Part shown: positions 24,998 through 33,814 of the stretch, one piece after another | Layout: every line of letters starts with the position of its first letter | How positions within the stretch are numbered: the first letter of the stretch is position 1 | NCBI RefSeq assembly: GCF_030913705.1 | Contig: NZ_CP133190.1 | Span: 496,001-560,000, forward strand | From: Anaerocolumna sp. MB42-C2 | GTDB taxonomy: Bacteria; Bacillota; Clostridia; Lachnospirales; Lachnospiraceae | DNA: 64,000 nt | Direction: 5' to 3' | Made by a program: the position numbers and the translations under genes | Notes under the pieces: model-generated | What the model was told of the DNA's origin: nothing | What the model saw: only the letters and a program-made list of their open reading frames with translations | Database searches by the model: none

Positions 24998-25264
24998 TTA
25001 TTTTCTTAATCCTAAACGTTCAATTAAAGTACGATATCCTTCAATGTTCGTATTCTTTAAGTATTCCAATAAACCTCTTCTTTGACCTACCATTTTAAGA
25101 AGACCTCTTCTGGAGTGATGATCTTTCTTGTTAATCTTTAAATGCTCTGTTAATTCATTAATTCTAGCGGATAAAAGAGCGATCTGTACTTCAGGTGAAC
25201 CGGTATCTTCCGGTGTTCTTCCATAGTTTGCAATTATTTCTTGTTTCTTTTCTTTACTAATCAT
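24998..25264 (-). CDS. rpsO: 30S ribosomal protein S15
   Basis: An 88-residue protein of standard length with the S15 signatures [20 protein letters not shown] and [15 protein letters not shown]. It binds 16S rRNA early in small-subunit assembly. AGGAGG precedes the ATG. It has its own promoter, leader hairpin and terminator, consistent with a single-gene transcript. Confidence 0.97.
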   Translation of the reverse strand: MISKEKKQEIIANYGRTPEDTGSPEVQIALLSARINELTEHLKINKKDHHSRRGLLKMVGQRRGLLEYLKNTNIEGYRTLIERLGLRK

Positions 25265-25297
25265 GATTTTTTCCTCCTAAATTTTAAACGCCTGATA

Positions 25298-25330
25298 CTA
25301 AGATTAAGGTCGGAGTGTCCTTATTCTGAG
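25298..25330 (-). promoter_or_regulatory. Leader hairpin of rpsO
   Basis: On the minus strand CTCAGAATAAGG pairs with CCTTAATCTTAG (ten pairs, two mismatches) around ACACTCCGA, 33 bases upstream of the start codon. Many bacteria use an S15-binding leader for feedback control of rpsO; the position fits, but no match to a named S15 leader class is claimed. Confidence 0.5.
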
Positions 25331-25352
25331 CATTGGCTTATTGACGTTTTTT

Positions 25353-25381
25353 ATCATAGCATAGTATCGGTAAAAAGTAAA
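25353..25381 (-). promoter_or_regulatory. Probable promoter of rpsO
   Basis: TTTACT (25381-25376) and TATGAT (25358-25353) are 17 bases apart on the minus strand, just upstream of the leader hairpin. The remaining DNA up to dpaA (25382-25622) is AT-rich; I could not pick a convincing sporulation-sigma promoter in it. Confidence 0.55.
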
Positions 25382-25622
25382 CAGCTAATTCAAGATTTAT
25401 ATTATAAATACGTAAAATTTACATTTTTAGATTCCATTTTCTTCCATTATATTCCGAATAAATTAGACTAAACTCATATATTGTCATATAAAAATTTACG
25501 TTATCCATAATAGCCATGGATTATACAAGAACTTTTTCAATGAAATACCATATATTGAAGCATGCAGTACTTATTAACTGAAGAGTTTTTATAAACATTT
25601 TAATAAATTTGGGAGGCTTAGT

Positions 25623-26513
25623 ATGAATCCTACTAGTTATGATTTTGCAATTATAGGCGGTGATAAGCGGCAGATATTTATGGCAAATGATTTAATCGCC
25701 CGTAATTACTCTGTTATTGTATACGGTCTTATGGATCAATTATTGGACTTAACCTGTACTACTGCCGATTCCTTAGCTGACGCTATTGATTCCAGTCAAA
25801 TCATAATCACCCCAATTCCCGTTTCAAAGGATGGAAATAATATAATTGCTCAAACCACACAATCTGATTTAACAATACCCCAGTTGTGCAATTTACTTTC
25901 TTCCGGTCAAAAATTATATGGTGGGTGCCTTACAAAGGAAATGAAAAAACACTGTGATAATTCAGGTATCTATTATCATGATTTCATGGAACAGGAAGAA
26001 GTTATTCTCTTTAATACAATTGCAACTGCCGAGGGTACTATAGCAGAGGCAATTTTAGCAAGTACTACTAATCTTCACGGAAGTTCCTGCCTTATTCTGG
26101 GATTTGGACGTTGTGCCAGGACTTTAGCTGATAAACTTAGAGGTCTGTGCGGTCATATAGATATAGCTGCCCGCTCTCCCTTAGCTTTAGCTGCTGCAAA
26201 TGCAGCTTCTTTTGGTACAGTGCCTCTTTTGACCCTGGGAGAAAAAATTGACCAGTACGATTACATTTTCAACACCATCCCCTCTCTAATAGTAACAAGA
26301 GAGCTGCTGGTCAAAACCAATCCAAATGTTGTAATTATCGATATCTCCTCTGCACCAGGAGGAATCGATTATGAAGCAGCAAAAGAGTTATCCAGAAATG
26401 CCAAACTCTGTCTTGGGCTTCCGGGTAAATATGCCCCTAAATCCTCTGCGACTTATTTAATTAATTACCTGCTAACTAATCTAGAAAGAAGTGATTCGTA
26501 TGTCTTTGCATAA
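25623..26513 (+). CDS. dpaA: Dipicolinate synthase subunit A
   Basis: A 296-residue protein of the SpoVFA family. The N-terminal DpsA domain starts DFAIIGGDKRQIFMANDL, and the second half is a Rossmann fold of the D-isomer dehydrogenase type (SCLILGFGRCARTLADKL, IDISSAPGGIDYEAA, CLGLPGKYAPKSSA). With DpaB it oxidises dihydrodipicolinate-pathway intermediate to dipicolinic acid, the calcium chelator of the spore core. GGGAGG precedes the start. It is expected to be made in the mother cell late in sporulation, and it shows that the organism makes endospores. Confidence 0.93.
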   Translation: MNPTSYDFAIIGGDKRQIFMANDLIARNYSVIVYGLMDQLLDLTCTTADSLADAIDSSQIIITPIPVSKDGNNIIAQTTQSDLTIPQLCNLLSSGQKLYGGCLTKEMKKHCDNSGIYYHDFMEQEEVILFNTIATAEGTIAEAILASTTNLHGSSCLILGFGRCARTLADKLRGLCGHIDIAARSPLALAAANAASFGTVPLLTLGEKIDQYDYIFNTIPSLIVTRELLVKTNPNVVIIDISSAPGGIDYEAAKELSRNAKLCLGLPGKYAPKSSATYLINYLLTNLERSDSYVFA

Positions 26514-27087
26514 TAAAAATATAGGAATAGCATTAACCGGTTCCTTCTGCACCTTTGATAAAGCATTTGATGAAATTGAACACCTTCTTGCCGAAAATGT
26601 CAACGTTTATCCGATACTTTCCTTTAATTCACAAAAAATTAACAGCCGGTTCGGCAAAGCCGCCGATTTCTACGACAGGTTAAAACAAATGACCGGCAAA
26701 GAACCGATAACTACCATTGAGGATGCCGAACAGATCGGTCCGAAAAGTATGTTCGATATTATGGCTATCATTCCCTGCACCGGTAATACCTTGGCAAAAC
26801 TAGCAAATGGAATCACTGATACACCTGTTTTAATGGCAGCAAAAGCTCATATCCGCAACAGTAAACCGCTGGTAATATCCGTTGCTACCAACGATGCTCT
26901 TGGTTTAAACCTGAAAAATATTGGAACTTTATTAAACACGAAAGATATCTATTTTGTACCTTTTGGTCAGGATAGCCCGGACAATAAACCAAAATCCATG
27001 ATAGCACATACCCACCTGTTAAAATTAACAATAGAAAGCGCCCTGGAAGGCAAACAGCTGCAGCCGGTTGTTATTAGTCCATTCTGA
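26500..27087 (+). CDS. dpaB: Dipicolinate synthase subunit B
   Basis: A 195-residue flavoprotein-like subunit (SpoVFB). It begins NIGIALTGSFCTFDKAFDEI and contains IIPCTGNTLAKLANGITDTP and the end of the flavodoxin-like fold. The start at 26500 lies inside the end of dpaA (14-base overlap) and follows GAAGTGA. The overlap points to translational coupling of the two synthase subunits. A weak hairpin with GGGATA/TATCCC ends lies at 27190-27226. Confidence 0.92.
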   Translation: MSLHNKNIGIALTGSFCTFDKAFDEIEHLLAENVNVYPILSFNSQKINSRFGKAADFYDRLKQMTGKEPITTIEDAEQIGPKSMFDIMAIIPCTGNTLAKLANGITDTPVLMAAKAHIRNSKPLVISVATNDALGLNLKNIGTLLNTKDIYFVPFGQDSPDNKPKSMIAHTHLLKLTIESALEGKQLQPVVISPF

Positions 27088-27257
27088 TAGCCATCCTTCT
27101 TAAACGATTCATTCTCTTAATTAAACTAATCCTAACAGACAATATATGAAATTTAATTCTGTTATAAAGCAATTTGATAATTATGGGATACATGTATTAA
27201 TTTATAAGATTATTCATGATATCCCTTACATATATTTTAGTTCGTCGCTTTGTTCTA

Positions 27258-27917
27258 TCAGCCCCCCCTTGTTACGTCCTGGGTCTGGTACCACTCCAGA
27301 GCTTCATATAAATGCTGTATTTTAAATTCCGGCCACATATCATCTATTATATAAAAATCAGCATATATAGACTGAATTGGTAGAAATCCACTTAACCTTC
27401 TCCTTCCGCCCCACCTTATAATTAAATCAATTCTTGAAATGTCTGAGGACGCAATACCGGTATTAAAATAATCTTTCTGACCCTCCCGCGCGTTTTTTAT
27501 GGATTGACTTAAATCCCAATCCCACCCATAGTTAACCAGAAAATTTACATTCATTAGGCCCTTTCCCAGGGTTACCCTCTTCGTAAAGGGAAGCAGTTCC
27601 TTAGGAAATAAAGGAGAACCGGTATTTCCTACTACCAAAAGATTTGCGTCCTGTCCCGTTAACTGCATAACAGAATCTACACAGGCTTTTTGAAATGCTT
27701 TCGTCTGAATGGCAGGCCTTTTGGTATTATCCTGGGTGAACCCATAAAAAGTCATTTCCTTAATACCCAATTCAATACATTCCCTATATAATTCAAACCC
27801 CGGGTTTATACCATGCTCGTATCCATCTTCTTTATTTAATCCGTTACTTAATGCCCATCTTCTATTTCCATCTGGTATGATACCAATATGCCGGGGAAGT
27901 CTTTTGAATTGCTGCAT
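27258..27917 (-). CDS. Divergent cis-prenyltransferase (UppS-like)
   Basis: A 219-residue protein with the undecaprenyl diphosphate synthase fold. The substrate motif is HIGIIPDGNRRWA (normally DGNGRWA), then YGFTQDNTKRP and near the end RWGGRRRLSGFLPIQSIYADFYI, where the usual RTSGEQRLSNFLLWQ is clearly changed. It is shorter than housekeeping UppS (about 250 residues). It is probably a second, specialised prenyltransferase rather than the cell-wall enzyme. The start at 27917 follows AAAGGAAAT; the ORF can be read further upstream, but that part has no family similarity. Confidence 0.78.
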   Translation of the reverse strand: MQQFKRLPRHIGIIPDGNRRWALSNGLNKEDGYEHGINPGFELYRECIELGIKEMTFYGFTQDNTKRPAIQTKAFQKACVDSVMQLTGQDANLLVVGNTGSPLFPKELLPFTKRVTLGKGLMNVNFLVNYGWDWDLSQSIKNAREGQKDYFNTGIASSDISRIDLIIRWGGRRRLSGFLPIQSIYADFYIIDDMWPEFKIQHLYEALEWYQTQDVTRGG

Positions 27918-28367
27918 TTTTATTTCCTTTCTTTTTGACAAATGTTCTTCTTTTGTATAAGTTTCCTTGATGTATGTTTCTTTTATCATAGTACCAATAA
28001 TATGTCTTGTTGTCATCCGTTTCTTTTACCGCAGTACATTTTTTTGTTTTAAATTAAGGTATATAACGTATGATGATACATATTTGGAATTATTATACGG
28101 TTATATGATGTTAAAAGTAGCATTTATTCTTAACCTGGTTTGAATAAACCCCATAAAGAAAATGACCCACAGCAGATGCAAATGGATCATTTTTAAAATT
28201 ATTTTCAGGATTTAAGTGTCAAAAGGTCAATCTTGCTTTTTTGAATGAATACCAGTATATATTTAATTTAGCTGCCTGGCTTGATTTCTGGTCAGAGTAA
28301 AATATAAGTTATATATTTTATTATGTATTATTTAGTAAATATATTGATACAATAAAGTTTTAACCTG
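27918..28367 (-). other. 450-base intergenic region with a terminator and a weak promoter
   Basis: Contains the J-domain gene terminator (28158-28192) and a TATAAT (28097-28092, minus strand) with a poor -35 that may start the prenyltransferase mRNA. Nothing else was recognised. Confidence 0.4.
28158..28192 (-). terminator. Probable terminator of the J-domain gene
   Basis: AAAATGACCCA and TGGATCATTTT form an 11-bp stem with one mismatch and a 13-base loop, flanked by T-rich sequence on the minus strand. Confidence 0.55.
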
Positions 28368-28853
28368 TTATTTTATATGAAGTGATTCAAATTGCTCAAG
28401 TAATTCAATAAATTTAGCTTCATCTCCGCCCGCATCCGGATGATAGATTTTAGCCAGTTCGCGAAATCTTTTCTTAATTGTACTTATGTCCGCATCAAAC
28501 GGCAGTCCTAACTGTGCAAGTATATCCGGATCGTAAAAACTCATGTCCAGCATCCCGTTATCTTTATAGAACTGATAATAAACACCATAATAAAATTCAC
28601 TAATGATATTTTTCAATTCATCCTTGTTCATTTTAGCTAATCGTTTTAACGGATATTTAACCGATTTTGAAGTACTCTCATGAAGGTCAAAGAAATCATC
28701 CCAGATCAGATTGGCATTGTTCATTTTCGTCCATATATTTTTATTATTACTATCAGAAAAATCCATTACATGAAAACGTATCTTAAGTTCCACTTTCTTT
28801 AAATTTCTAATTTTACGTTTAATATCACCATAACTAATATAACAATCCGACAT
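28368..28853 (-). CDS. C-terminal J-domain protein
   Basis: A 161-residue protein whose last 50 residues are a DnaJ J-domain (LGLPFDADISTIKKRFRELA, then the HPD motif in YHPDAGGDE). The N-terminal 100 residues are charged and helical, with a MNKDELKNIISEFYYGVYYQF segment, and match no family I know. It lacks the Gly/Phe and zinc domains of DnaJ, so it is likely a specialised DnaK co-chaperone. The start at 28853 follows GGGGGT. Confidence 0.8.
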   Translation of the reverse strand: MSDCYISYGDIKRKIRNLKKVELKIRFHVMDFSDSNNKNIWTKMNNANLIWDDFFDLHESTSKSVKYPLKRLAKMNKDELKNIISEFYYGVYYQFYKDNGMLDMSFYDPDILAQLGLPFDADISTIKKRFRELAKIYHPDAGGDEAKFIELLEQFESLHIK

Positions 28854-28947
28854 TTCTACCCCCACGGCTTTGTGATCCTATTTTATGAAAGCAGGTTAAT
28901 TAATGTTATTGTAGACTTTTACTCTTGTAATTGCAATACTAATCTGG

Positions 28948-30501
28948 TTATTCGAGTTTAATCCTATCTAATCGTATCCTTCCTTTTTCGCAGATTAAAT
29001 TAATTTTCTTCTTACTATCTGTATCACACCGAAAGATAGCTGTATATGTTTTACAGATACCTACCGTATATTTTATTATTTCATCATCAATCTGAATCCG
29101 TAAGGTACCGCATCCGCTTGCAGTAACAAAAGCTGTAACAATTGGCTGCTTACTTATAAATTCATAACCGACAAGATCACCGGCGGTAAGCTGAATACAA
29201 ATAGTTTCATTCTCAGGCTGTTCTTCTCCTCCATATCGTTTATAATCAACCTCACCGGATTTGCCATTTTTAAATAATAATGTTACAGGGTCTGTCATTC
29301 TAAGTATAACCCCCGGAATTCGAATTGATCTGATAGTAAAATCATCATAAGCTTCACAAGGAATATTTACCGGCACCTGTCTTTTTAAGGCACAAAAAAC
29401 ATTCCGATTTACTTTTCTTAAGGATATACAAGCAAGAAATTGATTAAATATCTCCTTCGCCCTCGTTGTATCCAAATTTTTTTTACCTTCGATCCAGTCC
29501 ATCAGTTCATTCCAGCCAGCGGGTACAGAAAAGGTGATAGGGGAATTATCACAATCCATTTTCTTATAGGACCAGAATGACCAGCTAATATTCAAGCGTT
29601 CGTACAAAGGAAACATTGTAGTATACCATTCACAATTATTTTCTCCGCCTTCTCCCATATATAAAGGCACCTTAAGCCTTTTAGCCGTATCTGTAAAAGA
29701 TTCCAGACTTTCTTTGTCCGGATTACTCCAGTATTTATGAAATTGCAGCATAATATTATCTTGGGCTTCTTCTTTCGTAAATTCCTGAAAAATACAGAAA
29801 TCAGTTGCCCAATGAACTCCTTCCAGAATAATCAGATGGTTTTGATCTACTTTTCTTATTTCCTTAATCAGTTTACGGTATAAGGGCAAAACCATATGAT
29901 TATATTGACTAAACCAGTTTGGCAGAGGTTCGTTTATTAAATCATAACCTGCAACCACTTCCTCATTTACATATCTCTCTGCAAGCTTTACCCAGATAGC
30001 TGCCAATTCTTCCTGGTATTTTACTTCTATAAATAATCCCGGTTCATCATTTTCACTGTCATCAATATTCTGCCCGGTTTGTCCGCCCGATGCTCCATGC
30101 ATATCTAATATAACATAGATATTATATTTTTTACACCAGTCTATTAATTGATCAATTCTTTCTATTGTTTCCTTTATAAATATCAATTCACTATTATCTC
30201 TATCGCATAGTAACCTTGCATTGAGTGGTAATCTTATTGAATTAAATCCCTCTCCTGCTATTAATTCTATATCTTTCTCTGTTATATAACGTTCAAAATA
30301 CTGATGCCAGAAATAATCAGCATATGTTTTTCCACAGAGTTCTTCAATCATTTTTTCCATTCTGCGTGGTCTGTCGCATTTCGTATAAAGTTTCCACATA
30401 TACCCTTCCGGTAAAAACCAGCCGCCAAGACCAAAACCCCTGAGCAGAATTGGTTCTCCTTTGCAACTAAGTCCATTTGGAGTTGCTTTTATAAAATCCA
30501 T
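28948..30501 (-). CDS. Intracellular glycoside hydrolase, family 5
   Basis: A 517-residue enzyme with a GH5 barrel in residues 1-350. GFGLGGWFLPEGYMW at the N terminus and NSIRLPLNARLL are typical, the acid/base Glu is in YDLINEPLPNW and the nucleophile Glu in LYMGEGGEN. The last 150 residues form an all-beta appendage that may bind sugar. There is no signal peptide, so it should cut oligosaccharides in the cytoplasm. It follows the ABC permeases with a 13-base gap and is thus the catabolic partner of that importer. The polymer source (glucan or mannan) is not determined. Confidence 0.88.
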   Translation of the reverse strand: MDFIKATPNGLSCKGEPILLRGFGLGGWFLPEGYMWKLYTKCDRPRRMEKMIEELCGKTYADYFWHQYFERYITEKDIELIAGEGFNSIRLPLNARLLCDRDNSELIFIKETIERIDQLIDWCKKYNIYVILDMHGASGGQTGQNIDDSENDEPGLFIEVKYQEELAAIWVKLAERYVNEEVVAGYDLINEPLPNWFSQYNHMVLPLYRKLIKEIRKVDQNHLIILEGVHWATDFCIFQEFTKEEAQDNIMLQFHKYWSNPDKESLESFTDTAKRLKVPLYMGEGGENNCEWYTTMFPLYERLNISWSFWSYKKMDCDNSPITFSVPAGWNELMDWIEGKKNLDTTRAKEIFNQFLACISLRKVNRNVFCALKRQVPVNIPCEAYDDFTIRSIRIPGVILRMTDPVTLLFKNGKSGEVDYKRYGGEEQPENETICIQLTAGDLVGYEFISKQPIVTAFVTASGCGTLRIQIDDEIIKYTVGICKTYTAIFRCDTDSKKKINLICEKGRIRLDRIKLE

Positions 30502-30514
30502 ATCTTCCTCATTT

Positions 30515-31345
30515 CTATCCTTTTATTGCACCGTCTGCGATTCCTTTTAATATTTGCTTTTGGAAAATGGCGTAAAAAATAATAACGGGAACCGCCGCTA
30601 ATATCAGTGCGCTTAAGATGGCGGTCCAATCGCTGTTGTACTGACCGAATAATGTATTCGTCGATAAGAGTAAACTATATTTTTTGTTATCTGATATCGT
30701 AATTAATGGTAATAAGAAGTCGTTCCATATCCATAATACATTGGTAATGCAAATGGTGGCAGTAATTGGTTTTAGCATAGGCATTATTACTAATAGAAAA
30801 GTTTTAATCTTACTGCAGCCGTCAATGGAAGCTGCTTCCTCAAGCTCCGTTGGTATTCCCTTTACAAAACCATGATATAAAAAGATAGCCATACTGACTC
30901 CAAGACCGGCATATACAAACGAAAGCCCAAGAAGAGAATTCTTAATATGTAATAGTAATACCACCCTATACAACGGAATCATAATGGAGCTGAAAGGAAT
31001 CAGCATAGAGACAACAAACAGACCGAATATTACAGTAGATAATTTTGTTTTCGTACGGCATAATCTCCACCCTGCCAGTGCGGAAAATAATATAATCATT
31101 CCCACACCGGTAAAAGATACAAATACCGTATTCATAAAACTGCGTATAAAATGCATCTTCTCTATGGTTCGTATATAGTTATCAAAACGGATAAAAGCCG
31201 GCAGGGATATTACGTTGGTTAGTAATTCCCCATTCGTTTTAAAGGAGTTCATAAAGGCCATCATTAATGGATAAAGCCAAAAAAATGCCGTTAGAATAAG
31301 GAGTGTATAAATAATTATGTTATTGAATAATCTTTTCTGCTTCAT
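30515..31345 (-). CDS. Sugar ABC transporter permease, MalG type
   Basis: A 276-residue membrane protein with six expected transmembrane helices. The EAA motif that contacts the ATPase is ELEEAASIDGCSKIKTFLLVIMPMLKP. The C terminus QKQILKGIADGAIKG is typical of carbohydrate (CUT1) permeases. It starts one base after the partner permease gene ends and is followed by the GH5 gene. No ATPase gene is in the cluster, so a shared MsmX-type ATPase elsewhere is expected. Confidence 0.92.
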   Translation of the reverse strand: MKQKRLFNNIIIYTLLILTAFFWLYPLMMAFMNSFKTNGELLTNVISLPAFIRFDNYIRTIEKMHFIRSFMNTVFVSFTGVGMIILFSALAGWRLCRTKTKLSTVIFGLFVVSMLIPFSSIMIPLYRVVLLLHIKNSLLGLSFVYAGLGVSMAIFLYHGFVKGIPTELEEAASIDGCSKIKTFLLVIMPMLKPITATICITNVLWIWNDFLLPLITISDNKKYSLLLSTNTLFGQYNSDWTAILSALILAAVPVIIFYAIFQKQILKGIADGAIKG

Positions 31346-31346
31346 T

Positions 31347-32225
31347 TTATAACTCCTGCTCCCTTCTTTTCATTAACATTAATTGAATAACTGTGATAAG
31401 GAGTACGATTATAAATAAAACCGTAGACTTGGCTGTCGCATAACCAAACCGTATATTACCTGTAAAAGCTTCTTCATAAATATTAATTGCTGCAGATTGT
31501 GTTGCACGTCCGGGCCCGCCTCCCGTGAGAGAATAGATTACGTCAAACACCTGGAAGGATGAATTTAGCGTCCAGAATACACAGATCGTAACTGCATGCC
31601 GTATCATAGGAAAGGATACCCTCCAAAATTTCTGCCATCCGGTTGCACCGTCTAAGCCGGCGGCTTCTATCAAATAAACCGGAACTCCCTGTAGTGCTGC
31701 CATATAAATAATCATTAAATACCCTGCCATTCCCCATGCTGATACGATAATAATCGCTATAAAAGAATACTTCGGATCACCAATCCAGGATTTATCCAGG
31801 AATTTAATATTCCAGTTATCTGCCATATAATAACACACCTTTGTAAAGATAAAAGTCCACATATAACCTCCGATGATCATACTGATCATATTAGGCATAT
31901 AAAAAAGGGTGCGGAAAAATCCTTTCCCCCTCTTCCTGCTTTCAATTCCTACCGCTAATAATAGTGCTACTATATTTGCAGCCAGTACCATTACGAATAC
32001 ATATTTTATAGTAAATATCATGGAATTCCAGAAATTAATATCCTGAAAAATCTCGATAAAATTAGTAAGTCCCACAAAATGATATGTTTTATTCAAACCA
32101 TTCCAATCTGTCATGGAATAAAAAATTCCGGAAAATGCAGGGAACAGTTTAAAAATAATATAAACTATCAAAGCAGGAGCTGTAAATAATAATAAACTGA
32201 GATTTTGATTTTTTTTCTTAGTCAA
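31347..32225 (-). CDS. Sugar ABC transporter permease, MalF type
   Basis: A 292-residue CUT1 permease with six helices. The EAA motif reads LIEAAGLDGATGWQKFWRVSFPMIRH, and SLTGGGPGRATQS is the family's late signature. I place the start at the TTG at 32225, preceded by AAGGAG (32240-32235); the ORF extends to 32261 but that part lies in the hairpin. It is the first permease after the binding-protein gene. Confidence 0.9.
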   Translation of the reverse strand: MTKKKNQNLSLLLFTAPALIVYIIFKLFPAFSGIFYSMTDWNGLNKTYHFVGLTNFIEIFQDINFWNSMIFTIKYVFVMVLAANIVALLLAVGIESRKRGKGFFRTLFYMPNMISMIIGGYMWTFIFTKVCYYMADNWNIKFLDKSWIGDPKYSFIAIIIVSAWGMAGYLMIIYMAALQGVPVYLIEAAGLDGATGWQKFWRVSFPMIRHAVTICVFWTLNSSFQVFDVIYSLTGGGPGRATQSAAINIYEEAFTGNIRFGYATAKSTVLFIIVLLITVIQLMLMKRREQEL

Positions 32226-32250
32226 ATTGTCTTTCTCCTTTACCTTATTA

Positions 32251-32273
32251 AGGGCGGGCAACCCGCCCGCCCT
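32251..32273 (-). terminator. GC-rich intercistronic hairpin between binding protein and permeases
   Basis: AGGGCGGGC and GCCCGCCCT form a 9-bp stem with a 5-base loop, by far the strongest GC stem in the window. It is not followed by a T run. Such hairpins after binding-protein genes usually protect the upstream mRNA and lower downstream expression. Confidence 0.6.
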
Positions 32274-32303
32274 CTATTTACCTGTGCGAAAACAAACCTG
32301 TTT

Positions 32304-33563
32304 TTAGTTCAAAGCATTGGCATCTTTAAAGGTCTTATCCAAATCTTTTATAATGTCCTCTTTCGTTATAGAACCAACATAATATGCCTGCAAAAGTTTT
32401 CCCTGCTCATCCGTTACTGCGGATGGTAACACTAAATCCTGATATGAACGCCCCTCCTCCACATATTTGGAGGCCTCAGCCACCCATGAGGAAGATTCAT
32501 AATTATGACAAGTTGCTAAAGGATTAAAAGAACAGGATTTAAACAAAGCAGAGGAATCTTTGTCATCTAATACATAATTAGCAAATTTTAATGCTAAATC
32601 CAGCTCTTTACTACCTGGATATACGCCTAAAGTAGTGGAAGTTGAAAGATTAACTAATGTGCAGTCTTTATTATTGTTGATCGGTAGTGGAAATACACCC
32701 ATATGCATATCCGCATTGGTTGTCATTATGGTTTGTGCCGCCCAGGTACCCTGAACAAACATAGCCGCTTTTCCGTTTGCAAAGTCCGCACTGGCTGCTT
32801 CACTTCCTTCTTCCATTGCTCTGTCTGTACCATTAGCAATAATCAGATCAATCGGATCAAAGATGTCTTTGATTTCCTCATAAGAACCCTGATCCTTGTA
32901 CATACGTTTAAGCCAATCCGTTGTTTCACCGGAAACTTTACCGCCTATGGTAAGAGCCGTCATTAATTGAGGAACCCATTGTTCCTGAAATGCTAACAGA
33001 AATGGAGTATACCCTTTTCCTTTTAAAACTTCACACACATTTTTCAAATCATCTAATGTCTCCGGAACGCTTAACCCACAATCTTTAAATATATCCTTGT
33101 TATACAGAACCCCCCAGGCCTGGCTTTCAATCGGTACTGCATATAACTTTCCATCTGTGGATACGGTTTCTTTCACATTGTCATAGATTTTATCCGCTAA
33201 TGCTTCTTTTGATATATCTGCCAAATTACCCGCCTTCGCATAGGCAGAGATATTGTTACTATGTAAAGTATATAAATCCGGTGCATCATCCCCTGACAAT
33301 CTCGCCTGAAGTACACTGTCATACTGATCGGAACTTGGCATTTCAAGATTTACCTTTACTTTAATATTCTCTTCTTTTAGCATCTTATCTTCAAATTGTT
33401 TGCAGTAAGTTTCCCACTGATCCATATATTGCGGAAAACTCATCATAATATTTAATTCGGCTTCCTTAGTGACCTGTTCCCCATCGGTTGCTTTTGATTT
33501 ACCGCAGGCAGCTAGAGATACTGCCATACAGATTGTAAGTGCTAGTGCAATAAACTTTTTCAT
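32304..33563 (-). CDS. Sugar ABC transporter substrate-binding lipoprotein
   Basis: A 419-residue extracellular binding protein (bacterial SBP family 1). The signal peptide ends in lipobox SLAAC (C20). Later motifs are GKLYAVPIESQAWGVLYNKDIFKDCGL and FANGKAAMFVQGTWAAQTI. It delivers oligosaccharides to the two permeases downstream. The ribosome binding site (GGGTGT, 33574-33569) is supplied by the family-3 element just upstream. A two-component system encoded behind it probably controls it. Confidence 0.93.
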   Translation of the reverse strand: MKKFIALALTICMAVSLAACGKSKATDGEQVTKEAELNIMMSFPQYMDQWETYCKQFEDKMLKEENIKVKVNLEMPSSDQYDSVLQARLSGDDAPDLYTLHSNNISAYAKAGNLADISKEALADKIYDNVKETVSTDGKLYAVPIESQAWGVLYNKDIFKDCGLSVPETLDDLKNVCEVLKGKGYTPFLLAFQEQWVPQLMTALTIGGKVSGETTDWLKRMYKDQGSYEEIKDIFDPIDLIIANGTDRAMEEGSEAASADFANGKAAMFVQGTWAAQTIMTTNADMHMGVFPLPINNNKDCTLVNLSTSTTLGVYPGSKELDLALKFANYVLDDKDSSALFKSCSFNPLATCHNYESSSWVAEASKYVEEGRSYQDLVLPSAVTDEQGKLLQAYYVGSITKEDIIKDLDKTFKDANALN

Positions 33564-33692
33564 ATTTTACACCCATTGCATACCGCAGACAGGTCTGCGG
33601 TACTGCCACAATAAAAATGGTTGAAAGAATTCATATGTGGCATTCCTTCCATTTATTAAATTTTCTTTCAACTTTTTCCTCTCCATGTTCTT
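33564..33692 (-). repeat. Start-site leader element, family 3, copy A
   Basis: In transcript sense it holds GTTGAAAGAA...TTCTTTCAAC, then TACCGCAGAC-CT-GTCTGCGGTA, and ends in GGGTG 5-6 bases before the ATG of the sugar-binding lipoprotein. The 3' hundred bases match copies B and C; the upstream hairpins of B and C are missing here. Confidence 0.8.
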
Positions 33693-33725
33693 TTTACATA
33701 TAATAATTTGGGGTAGCTACACCTG

Positions 33726-33753
33726 TAGTTAATACAAATATTGTGATTAACTA
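33726..33753. promoter_or_regulatory. Inverted repeat upstream of the ABC sugar operon
   Basis: TAGTTAAT-N12-ATTAACTA is a perfect 8-bp inverted repeat, with partial symmetry inside. It lies about 160 bases before the lipoprotein gene, a plausible target for the AraC-type response regulator encoded next to it. Confidence 0.45.
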
Positions 33754-33814
33754 TAGTAAGATAATACAACTATTACTGCAAAAAGGCATTTTCTATTTTA
33801 AGTATAATTTATTG

